Shown: positions 23,343 to 34,406 of the stretch, piece after piece
Numbering within the stretch: position 1 is the stretch's first letter
Layout of the letters: each line of letters starts with the position of its first letter
From: Sequoia sempervirens
Taxonomy: Eukaryota > Streptophyta > Pinopsida > Cupressales > Cupressaceae
Length of the DNA stretch: 64,000 nt
NCBI GenBank assembly: GCA_007258455.2
Contig: VDFB02047230.1
Location: 160,154,635 to 160,218,634, forward strand
Direction of reading: 5' to 3'
Notes under the pieces: model-generated
What the model was told of the DNA's origin: nothing
Databases searched by the model: none
The model's input: only the letters and a program-made list of their open reading frames with translations
Program-made: the position numbers and the translations under genes

Positions 23343-25829
23343 TTGATCGACATTGGAGCAACACATAACTTCATTGATGAAGTTGTGGTAGCAAAGAAAG
23401 GGCTGCAAACAGAGGAGTTTGAAGGCTTCAAGGTCATGGTTGCCGATGGATTCCATATTTCATGCACCAAGAAAATCTCGAACATGACCATACAATTGGG
23501 AAACTACGAAGTCAAGGATGACTTCTATGTAGTTCACATTGGTGATACTAATTCCGTTCTAGGCATTCAATGGCTGCGTTCACTTGGGGAGATCTCTTTG
23601 AATCTGCAGACTATGGAGCTCAAGTTTCAACCGGATGGGAAGAAGATAGTTCTAAGAGGAATGTCCAATGGGGGCCCTCGGGTTGTGTCATTCAAAAGAA
23701 TGGCAAGGCTGATCCGTCACGATCAAGCTGAGTGGGTTGCAGAGTGCATGATCCTTCCTGCTAGTCCTGTTGAGACTAAAAGAGACCATCCTCCTTACGT
23801 TCAGTCTCTACTCACGAAGAAGAGCAAAGTCTTTGCAGATTTGCCTCCTGGACCACCACCTGAACGGGGTTCAAAACATATCATAGAGCTCAAGGAAGGA
23901 GCTAAACCGGTAATTACAACTCCTTATCGGTACCCGAAGAGGCAAAAGGATGAGATTGAGAAGAATATTCAAGAACTCTTGGAGATGGGTTTCATTCGCC
24001 CAAGCAAGAGCCCCTTTGCATCTGCAGTGGTTCTTGTGAAGAAGAAGGATGTTACCATGCGCATGTGTGTGGACTATCGTGCTTTGAATCAAAGCACCAT
24101 CAAAAATAGATACCCCATTCCCAGGATAGATGAGCTCATTGATGAGCTACATGGAGCCAAGTTTTTCTCGAAGATCAATTTGAGATCAGGTTACCATCAG
24201 ATTCGAATGAGAGGATCTGATGTGGAGAAAACAGCTTTCAGATGTCATTATGGCCATTTCGAATTTTTAGTCATGCCATTTGGGTTGACTAATGCTCCAG
24301 CTACTTTCAAGTCTTGCATGAACCAAGTTTTTCAGAATCAATTAAGGAGGTTTGTGTTGATATTTTTTGATGACATCTTAATTTACAGCAAGACTTGGGA
24401 AGATCATCTCAAGCACTTGGAGGAAGTGCTTAGCATTCTGGAATCTGAGAGTTTGTTCGCAAAAGCATCCAAATGTGAATTTGGAATGGAGGAATTACTA
24501 TACCTTGGCCACATAATTAGTGTTGAGGGAGTGAAGGTGGATCCTGAAAAGATCAAAGCAGTAGTTGATTGGCCACCTCCTGAGAATTTGACTCAGTTGA
24601 AAGGTTTTTTGGGTCATTGTGGTTTCTATCGGAGATTTGTAAAGGGCTATTCACAGAATGCTGCTCCTCTTACTAATCTCACCAAAAAAGGAGCCTTTTG
24701 TTGGTCAGAAAAGGCTCAAATTGTTTTTGACAAGTTTAAGAAGATCATGAGCTCGTGTCCGGTTCTGGCTATTCCGGATTTCTCCAAGCCATTTGAGCTG
24801 CAATGTGATGCATCTGGTGAAGGAGTTGGGGCTGTCTTGATGCAAGACAAACATCCAATTGTATTTGAGAGCAGAAAATTGAGGGGTATGGACAAAACAT
24901 ATTCTATCTATGACAAGGAAATGCTTGCCATTACGCATGCATTAGCCAAGTTCAGGAAGTACTTGGTGGGAAACAAGTTCGTGGTCAAGACTGATCACAA
25001 TAGCCTCAAACATTTCATGCATCAGAAGGACCTGAATGAGAGGCAACAGAAGTGGGTGAGTAAGCTTCAAGCTTACGACTTTGACATTGAATATGTCAAA
25101 GGGAAAAATAATATTGTGGCTGACGCTCTATCGAGAAGACCCCATCTTAGCTCATTGTGTGAGCTTACTGCAGATTGGAGAGACATGTTGCTTGCTGATT
25201 ACGCCAAAAATCAGTTTGCAACCAGCATTATTGAGGGTACTTTTCATGATGAAAGGTACAAGGTGATTGAGGGATTGATACACTATAAGGGGAGAATCTT
25301 TCTGGTGGCTGACTCTAAGTTTAAGAAGAAGATTCTTTTGACATTTCATGACATTCCAGTTGCTGGTCACCAAGGATTTTTCAAGACATATAGGCAGATC
25401 CGAGAAAGGTTTTCTTGGAAAGGGTTGAAAGGAGAAGTACAACGCTACATTCAGGAGTGTCCTGTTTGTCAAGTGAATAAGAATGAGCATACATTACCAG
25501 CCGGTTTGCTGCAACCACTCCCTACTCCCAATCAAAAATGGGAAAGCATTTCGATGGATTTCATCATAGGGTTGCCCAAGGCCCAAGGGAAGGATTGTAT
25601 TTATGTGGTAGTGGACAGGCTAACCAAATTTGCTCATTTCTTCGCCATTACCAGCTCTTTTTCAGCGGCACAAGTTGCAGATCTATTTTTTCGTGAGGTG
25701 TTTAGGCTGCATGGATTGCCAAAAAACATTGTGAGTGATAGGGACAGCAAGTTCCTAAGTACTTTCTGGCAAGAGGTCTTCAGAATGAGTGGTACTGTGC
25801 TCACTCCAAGCACTAGTTACCATCCCTAG
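23343..25829 (+). pseudogene. pol: Chromovirus pol: protease, reverse transcriptase, RNase H, integrase (first part)
   Basis: Enzymes that process the polyprotein, copy RNA to DNA and integrate it. Protease motif DIGATHNFI opens the segment; the family usually has D-S/T-G, so the second active-site residue looks mutated. RT follows at about residues 190-370 (YPIPRIDEL, KINLRSGYHQIR, MPFGLTNAPATF, and FFDDILIYS with the catalytic aspartates). RNase H lies at about 455-580 (QCDASGEGVGAVL, YDKEMLAI, TDHNSL, NIVADALSRR). The integrase zinc finger (GHQGFFKT, CPVCQVNK) and catalytic core (MDFIIGLP, DRLTKFAHF, SDRD) follow. The segment ends at a TAG where the family has Gln after YHP. Confidence 0.92.
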
Positions 25830-26605
25830 ACAGATGGATAAACTGAAGTAGTGAACAAGTGGTTGGAAGGCTACTTGAGAAACTATGTGTCAGAGCAGCA
25901 AAGAGCATGGGTCAAGTGGCTGCATATAGGCGAGTACTGCTACAGTTCTTCTTTTCATATGTCAATTAAGATGTCTCCTTTCTTGGCTCTCTATGGGTAT
26001 GAAGCACCTAGCTTTGCTGATTTGGTGTTTGGTGATAGCAAAGCACCCCAAGCCAAGGACTTGTTGCAACAAAGTCAAGACATCATGAAATCATTGAAGG
26101 ATAATCTGCAGATTGCACAGAATCAGCAGAAGATGTATGCTGATCAGAGGCATGTTGAGCGCTCTTTCGAGGTTGGGGATATGGTTTATCTCCGATTGCA
26201 GCCTTACAGACAGTCTACTCTCAAGAAGAGTGGGGCTGAAAAGCTCAAACCACACTTCTATGGGCCATTCAGGGTCATCAAAAAAGTTGGGGCAGTAGCT
26301 TATGAGTTGGAGCTACCTTCTGACAGCAGAGTGCATGTCTTCCACGTGTCTCGCCTCAAGAAGGCACTTGGACATAATGTAGTTGCTTCATCACAGTTGC
26401 CACCTTTGGATGAAGAAGGGAAGTTGGTTCTAATTCCAGAGGAGATACTTGACTTCAGAGAACTTTCTTTGAGGAAAAGAACAATCCGAGAATACTTGGT
26501 GAAGTGGAAAAATTTGCCTTTGGAGGATGCAACTTGGGAGAATGAGGAGGTTCTGCAGCATCCAGGGTTGCAATTGCTTGAGGACAAGCAATCTTGGGGA
26601 GGGCG
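25830..26605 (+). pseudogene. pol: Chromovirus integrase C-terminus with chromodomain
   Basis: Continues the pol frame after TAG (25827-25829) and a second stop, TAA (25839-25841); both replace Gln codons of the conserved HPQTDGQTE region. Downstream are NKWLEGYLR, SPFLALYGY, FEVGDMVYLRLQPY, the GPFRVI region and VFHVSRLKK. A chromodomain then spans about 26,430-26,590 (REYLVKWKNLPLEDATWE), which in this clade guides insertion to marked chromatin. The frame runs on through the polypurine tract into the 3' LTR (stop 26706-26708). Confidence 0.9.
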
Positions 26606-26608
26606 GAC
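26591..26608 (+). promoter_or_regulatory. Polypurine tract of the chromovirus
   Basis: Purine-rich TTGGGGAGGGCGGAC immediately before the 3' LTR, overlapping the end of the pol frame. The same tract precedes the LTRs at 35 and, on the minus strand, at 46343. Confidence 0.8.
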
Positions 26609-28524
26609 TGTAATGTCCCCGTCTCAAGCTGACCTTTTCAGTGACCGTTGGCCTATTTCGGAGACTCGTAGGCTGTCGGAAGGTAAAATTAGGGTTTCCT
26701 ATTTTTAAGGATGGCTTTGCTTGAAGTTGGTGGATTCAATGGCGGATTCTTTTTGGGTTTTGAGAGAGCTTCGCAGTGGTATGTTCGTCTCGATTCGAGC
26801 ATCTTCAGGAATTTACTATTTTTAGTAAATTCTATTTCAGCTTTTCAGATGGGTTCAGCATGGTTGACTTCCTACTTCAGTTTGGTCAGTTGACTTGGTC
26901 ATTATTGGCTTCAGGGCACAATTGGAGAGATAAGTTGAGCTAATTAATTAAAAGTCACGTTTTAATTTTATATTCGAACGTTGACCCCTTGGCCTAATCT
27001 ATTGACTTCATGTTGTTTTGAAAAGTGGTCTTTTGAGGGTGGTGCCTTCATTAAAGATTATTATATTATTTACCAAAGTCAAATCAAGCTTAAAGAGGAC
27101 GCATTTATTTAAGTGAGGAATTTAATTAAATGAAGTCAAATTGAAGAAGTAAAGAAAAGGACGCCATCTCTTGGGGTTAGGGTTTTTTGACTCTGAAAAG
27201 AAGTTAGGGTTTCGAGAAGGTCAACAGAAACTTATAAAAGGAAGCCTTGGGTTCTCTTTTCACGATCTTTTGTCTACAGTATCGTTATGCTGCCGGTTTG
27301 GCTCTGGAACTGCTTCGAGGAATGAAGGCCTCCTAGCTCGGGCATCGCTTCTTGCTTGCAACATAGCAACTAGTGGTGATTCTATCTAGTTTGTGAGTTT
27401 TTCTTGGAAATTGTGCATTGTAATCAGCATTGTAGATCAGTAGTTTCTGGTTTTTGCATATTAGTGGATTTCTAGATATTGCATTGTTGCTACAGCAGAT
27501 CCATGTTTTTAATCATACGTCAAAAAATACAAAAAAAATTGTTTTGGGTGTTGTCCATATTCCATTGTCTGGGAAGGGCGAATCACTAGTTTAAGTTTCA
27601 GATTTTTTTGTTAAGTTTTGGATTTTTAGAGAGAGGTCAAACTTTTCAGCTTGGGCCGTACCTTTTGAGACTGTCTTGGAATCCGTGAAAATTAAATCTG
27701 AGTCATTTTGATCAGTCTTAGTGTCTTGTATTGGTCGCCTATGTCCTTAGAGTGCATTGCAATTTATTCTATATCTATCGGATGCTCCTTGAGGAAGTTA
27801 CGAACATTTCTTTGAGTTTGTAAGCTGCTGTTTATTCATTAAAAGTGCAGATTTGTAACAGAAATCAGAATTAGTATCTTGATCCTTGGGAGTGTTATTG
27901 TTTGGCACTTCTAACCAAGATAAGGAGAGTTCTTTATGATGAAATGCTAATCTTTCAATTTCTTAAGCTATTGGCAGGCGAATGATCCTCATTTTGTAAA
28001 CTGATAGTAGTACTGGCAGTCATTTCCAGTCTTATTCAAATCTGATTTGTAATGCTCTCTTTCATTATGAAGTTGTTTTGTAATAGATACATCTCCGCCC
28101 TATGGTAGCTACTTTCCCATTCTGGGTTAGAAAGCACATTCTGGGTGTTGAGTACTTTCAGCTTTTCAGTATTTCTTTCAAGCATTGTACTTTGTAACAC
28201 TCCACCATATGGTCGCCCTCACTCCATCCTGGATTGGGTAGCACATACTTGGTGTTGAGTTCCCTTCAGTTCGTAGTGTAGAAGATCCTCTGACCATATG
28301 CTCGCCATCATCGGCGCCATTCTTGGTTAGAGTTCCTGCATAAGCAATTTGTTTAAGATCCTCTGACCAATGCTCACACCTTGCCCACATCGGGATCCTG
28401 GTGTACATTCTGGTTAGAGTTGCTTCAGTACGTTTTGGTTTATCTTCTAACCTTAACGGGTGCATTGATTGTAATTTGTAATTTGAAAAAAAAAATTGAA
28501 AAAAATTGGCTCGAAATATTTCAG
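26609..28524 (+). mobile_element. 3' LTR of the chromovirus
   Basis: Nearly identical to 19812-21736, with small indels near 26,780-26,860 and scattered substitutions. It is followed by AACAC, the TSD copy. The high LTR identity points to a fairly recent insertion. Confidence 0.92.
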
Positions 28525-28976
28525 AACACTCATCACATGAGTCTTCTACGGAAGATTATTGGGTCAATTGTGACGATGAGTATGAAGTACGAAGAAGGAA
28601 TTATAGCCAGTTCAGGCTCTCGCAAATTGCTGACTTTATATCAGAAGATATCGAGGGCTTATTTGACAATGAAGGGGAAGTCATTCTCCCCTCATTCTTC
28701 GTAGATTCAATTGACTCGCAACCACTCCCAAAAGTGGATTGGTATGCAAAGGATAACCCATCTATAGAGGAGAGGACGAGTAGAATTGTTAGAAACAGTC
28801 AACTCTACCTCGACAGCAAGAGAACAAGGAAGGAGGTACCTCCTAGAACAGAGCCACCCCAGGTTCAGTCAACACCACCCTACACGTCAAGAAAGAAGCC
28901 CAGACAGAAGCAGTGGTGCAATCCTCCCCACAAGATGAGGATGTCAAAGCATACAAGGCCAAGAACACAAGGGATA
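28525..28976 (+). pseudogene. Element D ORF, segment between chromovirus and solo LTR
   Basis: Open frame continuing in phase from 19811. It starts HSSHESSTEDYW and contains EYEVRRRNYSQ and LPKVDWYAK, aligning with element E at 8050-7800. The rest is Pro/Lys/Arg-rich. It ends in phase at the TSD of the solo LTR at 28977, with no stop, and resumes at 30383. So the D ORF was still open here when both LTR elements landed or has few later mutations. Confidence 0.7.
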
Positions 28977-30377
28977 TGTAAGAACCCTGGTGGTTCTCAA
29001 GCCCGAAACCCTGACTGAAATTCTTTGTTTTTGCAAGTTTTGTATTTTTTTGTGTTTTTTGAGGTTTTCAGACAAAATAGAGAAAGCTGCGATTTTCTAA
29101 GAAATGCTTGAAAAATTCGTAATAAATTCTAGAACAGTGAAATAAGCTTAAAAATGCTCAGAGAATATGGGCGCATCAATTTATTATCATTCCAGAGCTT
29201 TTACAATATGAAAATCATGACATATGAATTAAATATGGATTTATTTCAAAAAAACCTGATTTTTCTTCTTGATGGCGCCAGAACACAGAGAGAATGGTAC
29301 GGCTCACTGAAGTAATGGATCTCTGGTCCCTGAAAATCGATGCGAAATCACTGGAGACCCTAGGCGCACCCAAACTGACTGTCTGTAGCTGAGATCTGAA
29401 GGTTACCACTGGCAAGTGAGAAAGTACGGCTTGCTGGTACAGAAAAGTACGGCCCCAGCAGCAGCAATTAATGAAGTACGAACTCAATGAAGAATGCCAG
29501 ATCTCTGATGGAAGACCTCTGTTAAAGTCGCCTTATTTAACTGGTGATAATCTTTGAATCCCCTTCTGAAATCGATGCAATAAGATCAACTGTAACTCCT
29601 GAATGAAGTCACCCAGATGCAAGCTTAAACTGGTATTTCACAGTCTCAGTCTGCCAAATTCCTGAAGAGGTATCGTTCTCCAGAAACGCTTGTCTGCCAG
29701 AAACCCTAGGGTTTGCAAACTCCAATGCTCAGAGCAAAATAAGACAAATTAGAATAACATGACATAATGGTTCGATTTGTCCTTTCTGAGTATATATATT
29801 GCCTTTGAGAAATTCGACCCAAGCTCCTTTTAATAATAATCATTTATTAAAATGATTAATTCGCCCTTTTTAGACTTAGGAGAAATAATTAATAATTAAA
29901 TGACGCCTCAGTAATGAATAAAAATTATTCATTATGTCAAAATAAATCACTTTATTATAAAGTATTAAAATACTTTATAATATATCATTTAATCGTTAAT
30001 ATTTAAATATATTAATAAAGTGACTTTAATATAAAGTCAAAATATTAAATATTTAATAAATCATTAAATACTCCTTATTTCTCCATCTGACCATCAAATC
30101 GAAGAACTGGGTCGACTCTGAGCTGAAAAGTTGAACCAGGTGCCCTGCCCAAAATAGCAGCTTCCGCCTGACCTAACTTTCTAAAAATAGAAAGTTTCTG
30201 AAAATGCCCTATGGAAGATTCTGCGAAGGCCCAACCGGAAACAACTGCAATACTGGAGCTACCAAACACTGAGTAACTGCCTCAGATGATCCTCTGCACA
30301 CATCTGTCAGCCTACAAGGATCGAAATAATAGGCTCACTCCTCGACAAACAATGTCAGCTAAAACGGGGACATTACA
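28977..30377 (-). mobile_element. Solo LTR, A-family subtype A3
   Basis: On the minus strand it runs from TGTAATGTCCCC to GGTTCTTACA, flanked by the perfect TSD GGATA (28972-28976, 30378-30382). It aligns with the LTR at 35-1410. It has a CTATTTTTAG core with CTTT/AAAG arms (about 30,175-30,196), a palindrome different from the TTTA/TAAA one of other A LTRs. It interrupts the element D ORF, and excision of the LTR plus one TSD copy restores the frame. Confidence 0.93.
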
Positions 30378-31777
30378 GGATACATGTGGAGACAGCCACA
30401 CACACCCCTGAGATAGTCATGGGGATTGTTGCCCCCAAGCCAGTAATAGAGATAGTCACTACAAACGCTGAGCCAGCAGCAGAAGTAGCAGGAGAAACGG
30501 TTCCTATAATAGAAACAGAGCCGCCTACATCACCACCATCACAGCAGTCACAAGTTCCTATCGACTTGGACTCACCACCGAGAGACATCACCCCAGCACA
30601 GTCTCATACTTCAGGCATTCAAACGCCCCATATTCCTCCCTCTAGCGAAGCTAGCCGAGATTCTATCTGGCTTGAGGATTTCCTAGGCAGGAAGAGGGAA
30701 AGGCCCTCCTATGAGTTTGACTTCACAAAATTCAACCATGTCCCACAAGACATGCAAGCAAAGAAGTTGAAGAAGCAAGTTCACGTAGAAAGGAATGCAA
30801 AATGTGAGTTCATCATAGAGACTGCTGCCCCACCCCACCAGGAGATAAAGGCATACATGAGGTGCAAGTAGAAGACTTCACATTGTCTAAACTTAACCTC
30901 GGAAAGACCACATGATAGGTGGAGGCAGGCCTTCTCGGAATCGCCTCGATGAGTGCCCAAGAAAGGATGGCCAAGGATGGAAAAGACAAAGCAGCCTTAA
31001 AGGTTGAGAACCAACAGTTGAGGTTGTACATTCTAGCTTGATGCACGGCACCTTGAACGTCTTGGCCTTACCACAGGAATTGCTAGATCTTCCCGCAGAG
31101 CAAAACCATCAAGAGTTGATAACCTGAGAGATCAAGTGGAGGAGTTTGTTCTCAAAGGGCAATGTATACTGGCAAATCTGTACCAGTTATGGGATAGAGC
31201 ACATAGACTCCATGTAGAGATTCAACAATTAGAGCAAAGAATAGAAGAGAAGAGGCTAGAAGACGAGACCACAATTGCAAACTTGCAATTGGCATATCAA
31301 TCAATCTATTCAAAGGGAAACAAGCAACATCTCTTTGCTTGGAAAGAACAGCTAGCATACAAGGTGAAAGCCTATGATGCCCATTCAGTGAAACTAATTG
31401 ACTACCGACGAGTGGTCGCCAATATTATCAACTTCACAAGAATGTTGGTAATATCCTTCCCTCGCATAGAATATCAACGCGAGGGAGGAGAATACATTGA
31501 GATAGTTACTGTGCAGAATCAGTTCAAAGATGTCATTTGAAGCACCTTCCTTGTTAATCCAGACGGTTGCAAGTTGGCAAAGGTGGCAGCTTTGTCAATC
31601 AAGTTTGATGAGGCAGCTACTCAATGTATAGACTTCCAGCATCAGCTCACGACAGGCAAAGTAATGCTCAAGCACCACGTCATCATTTTGCAGAGCATTA
31701 ACTCCCCTGAGGTTGAAGAAGTCAACGAATGGATAGAAACACTATTGACTAATGGTGAGTTGTAAAGGCACCAAGAA
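30378..31777 (+). pseudogene. Element D ORF, C-terminal part
   Basis: Open from 30383 to TAG 30869: an acidic/Pro-rich linker, then WLEDFLGRKRERP and a basic KKLKKQ patch matching element E at 7270-7100. A degenerate stretch follows to about 31,130. Then 31136-31540 is open (LRDQVEEFVLKGQ..., Gln/Glu/Lys-rich, a likely coiled coil with RLHVEIQQLEQRIEEKRLEDE), a TGA, and 31574-31765 in the same frame to the terminal stop. No pol motif. With nested elements removed the whole ORF from 18630 is about 1,000 codons. Confidence 0.65.
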
Positions 31778-33592
31778 TGTAATGTCCCCTTCTCGTCAGT
31801 GATCTGTTCTGACACTCATCAACCTATTCCGGAAGCCTGTAGGCTTGTGTGAGGTAAAAATTAAGGTTTCTAGTTCTAAGGTTCTATGGCTTTCAGGGAG
31901 TTTACTATTTATAGTAAATTCTATTTGTGGCAGTATGCAGTTGTCAGTCTTCAAGGTCTTCATTTTCAATTGGAGCATTTAATGCAATTCAAGTTTGGCT
32001 TCTAGAGGTTTAATTTTGGTGATTAAAGGCATTAATGTTATAATTTGTAGTTGACCCCTTGGTCTAGGGAAAATAACTTTAAGTTGTTCTTAAAAGGTGG
32101 TCATGAAGGGGGACATCATCATGGAGGATAAATTTAATATTTAAAGTATTTTAATGCCTTGGGAAAAGTGGACGCCTTTTCTTGAAGTTATTATTTAAAA
32201 ATAAAGATTTAATGTTGCCTTGTAAAGCGGACGCCTTTTTGTGAAGTTGGAAGGTTTCTGGAAATGTGAAGAGTCTCATGTGACTTTTGGCGTCCTTTCT
32301 TGAGGAAATGAAGAGTCCTCTACTCTTTTATAAAATGAATGCTTTGTTTCAGCATTGGTATCCATGAATTTTGCTAATGTTATGCTGTCAAAATGACAAT
32401 TGAATTATTGCTTCGAGGAAAGCTTACCTCCAAGCTTCTTATCCAATTTCGTGTTTGAAAGATAACACCTAATTGGCTTTTTGCTGCTTCTCAAATAGAC
32501 TAGCAGATTAAGCTCAACAGATGAAGTTTTTGATGATATTTTCCAGTTCTGAAGTTGTTGATGCTACCACAACTGAAAGTCGATTTTACATACAGCTTTG
32601 TGAGTGAATTTTATTTCATTCTGGGTGTCTTGGAATTCAGTTTCTCTGCCTTGGGCGACCCTTTCTACCAACTTGCAGATTTTAGTTTGGTGTCTTTGAT
32701 TTTTACTTGCCAAATCGCCCCTCAAGGAGGCCGTACCATTCATGGTGCATTGGGAATTGTGCAAGGAAATAATTGCTGAGTTTTTGTTGTTGTTTCTTCA
32801 TCTGAGTATAGTCGCCTACCTTCCTATAGCACTTTGGCTTTGGTTTCACGCAAAACGAAGGTAATTTGATGAAGTTATGAATATTTTATGAGTTTACAGT
32901 TTGCTGATCAGAATTCAAGAAACTCTATTTTTATATCAGATTCATATGATTTCTGTTTTGGTCATAATTCTATCATTGGAATAGTAAAGGAACATCATTA
33001 TAATTCATTTCTTCTCTTCTAGTCTTATTTCTCTATCATTGTAATACTTGTTTTTGCAGTCTTTTGAATTGTAAGGTTGTGATTTAGTAGTACTAATCCA
33101 ACCCATGTTATTGCTGCAATTACTTGTTTTATTTCTTATTAATTACCCCTGGAGGGTTTACCGCTAGTGCGGAGAACGAACTTGTTATATCATTGTACCC
33201 ACTCTCAAGTGGATGCCTGCCGCAGCAGATGAATTAGATTGTTGTAGTTTCATGGCTGGTTATCCGCCTATCAGTTTCAAGTTTCAATTAATCACTCCGT
33301 CATATGTTAGCACCTTGCCCTCATATGGCTGGTTATCCGCCTATCATATGTTAGCACCTCGCCCTCAGTGGGATCTTGAGTGCACATTCTTGACGTTGAG
33401 TAGTTTCATTCAAGTATTGTCTTTAGTTTCTCCGCCATATGTCAACACCTTTCCTTCATTTGGATTGAGTGTGCATTCTCGGCATTGAGTTTCTTTTAAG
33501 CTTGGATTTAGTTTGATGCTAATGCTAATCCAATTGGCTAGTGCTGGTTTATGTTGTGAAAATCCTTCAAAAAAATTGGTTAGCATATTTCA
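31778..33592 (+). mobile_element. Solo LTR, A-family subtype A2
   Basis: TGTAATGTCCCC to CATATTTCA with the perfect TSD AAGAA (31773-31777, 33593-33597). Relative of the solo LTR at 2588-4287. It has the palindrome TTTACTATTTATAGTAAA at 31901-31918 and the GCTTCGAGG...CCTCC motif at 32410-32435. A segment with GGCTGGTTATCCGCCTATCA near 33,254 is partly repeated at about 33,325. It landed 12 bases after the element D stop codon. Confidence 0.93.
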
Positions 33593-34406
33593 AAGAAGGA
33601 TGTCCTACCCTCCAAATGGAATTTATAATACTTGAAGTTGACTTGATGCCTCTTTCAAATTCAACTCAAGAAGACATTAAATGTAATTGGAGTTAACTTG
33701 ATGCCCCTTTCCAAGTTAAACTCCATATCCCACAAATCATGCATTGTCAGATCCCATTGATTAAAGATGTCTAATTGACTTCCATAATTTGTGGATCTCA
33801 GATCTCCACTTAACGTGGATGTCTATTTTGGAGGCATACTTTGTATTAAAGTTCACCTTTAGTTTAGTTTCATTCAACTAAAGTAGTTTCCAATTGACTC
33901 TTTGTTTAGTTTCAGTTAACTGAAGTAGATTTCCAATTAACTATTTTTTCCCCCTTTTTAGGAATAAATCTTGCTAATTGATTGGCAAGAACTAGTTATT
34001 AACTCAAGGCGATTTTGGGGTCCCCCACTCCTTTGAGTTCTATAAATAAGAGCCTTGGGCTCATTATTTTTTTAATCTTTAATTTCTATGCAAAATTGTT
34101 GCACCATTGTTGCCAACAGCTTTGAAAGCGAATATTTGTTCACTCTTGGATGAGAGTTCATTCGTAATTGTGCATGATTTCATGCCTTTTCTGTCCCAAT
34201 CTTTGTAATTCGTTCAGAAACCTTGAAGAAAGAAATCAAAAGGCACATGCAGTTTGATCTAAAGATTTGAGTTCTTCCATAACATGTGTTTAAATAGCTT
34301 GTTGTTTCATTTCCCTCCTTGGATAGGGGTTCCTCCTCCTTGGATATTTATTATTAACAGTTCTCACATGATGTTGTTTAATGGATTGACCTTCAGCCTA
34401 TACTTC
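33593..34406 (+). other. Region after the element D ORF; probable start of D's 3' LTR
   Basis: With the solo LTR removed, the D stop codon is followed by AAAGGCACCAAGAAGGA, a credible polypurine tract, and then TGTCCTACCC, a possible LTR start. GGGGTCCCCC and TATAAATAAG (34040-34048) resemble the TATA region of modules C1 and C2. It contains an imperfect TAACTTGATGCC duplication at 33,640-33,710 and repeats of AACTAAAGTAG/TTTAGTTTCA near 33,850-33,940. No coding sequence seen. Confidence 0.45.
34040..34048 (+). promoter_or_regulatory. TATA-like box after the element D ORF
   Basis: CTATAAATA about 20 bases after a GGGGTCCCCC inverted repeat, as in modules C1 and C2. Candidate core promoter of D's 3' LTR. 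Confidence 0.4.

Larger units (their letters stand above)
19812..28524 (+). mobile_element. Complete Ty3/gypsy chromovirus with two LTRs
   Basis: An 8.7-kb element with near-identical LTRs (I count roughly 15-20 differences over 1.92 kb), an initiator-Met-type PBS, gag, pol with a C-terminal chromodomain, a polypurine tract and a 5-bp TSD AACAC (19807-19811, 28525-28529). It interrupts the element D ORF and is the only element here with recognisable pol. Domain order protease-RT-RNase H-integrase is the Ty3/gypsy order. The clade is chromovirus; a Tekay/Del-like position is likely from the CFWC...HVC zinc knuckle and chromodomain but not tested. Frameshift and stop codons make it non-functional. 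Confidence 0.95.

Noticed and set aside
31778..33592. 3' LTR of element D
   Set aside because: It follows D's stop codon closely, but the perfect TSD AAGAA on both sides shows an independent solo LTR insertion.
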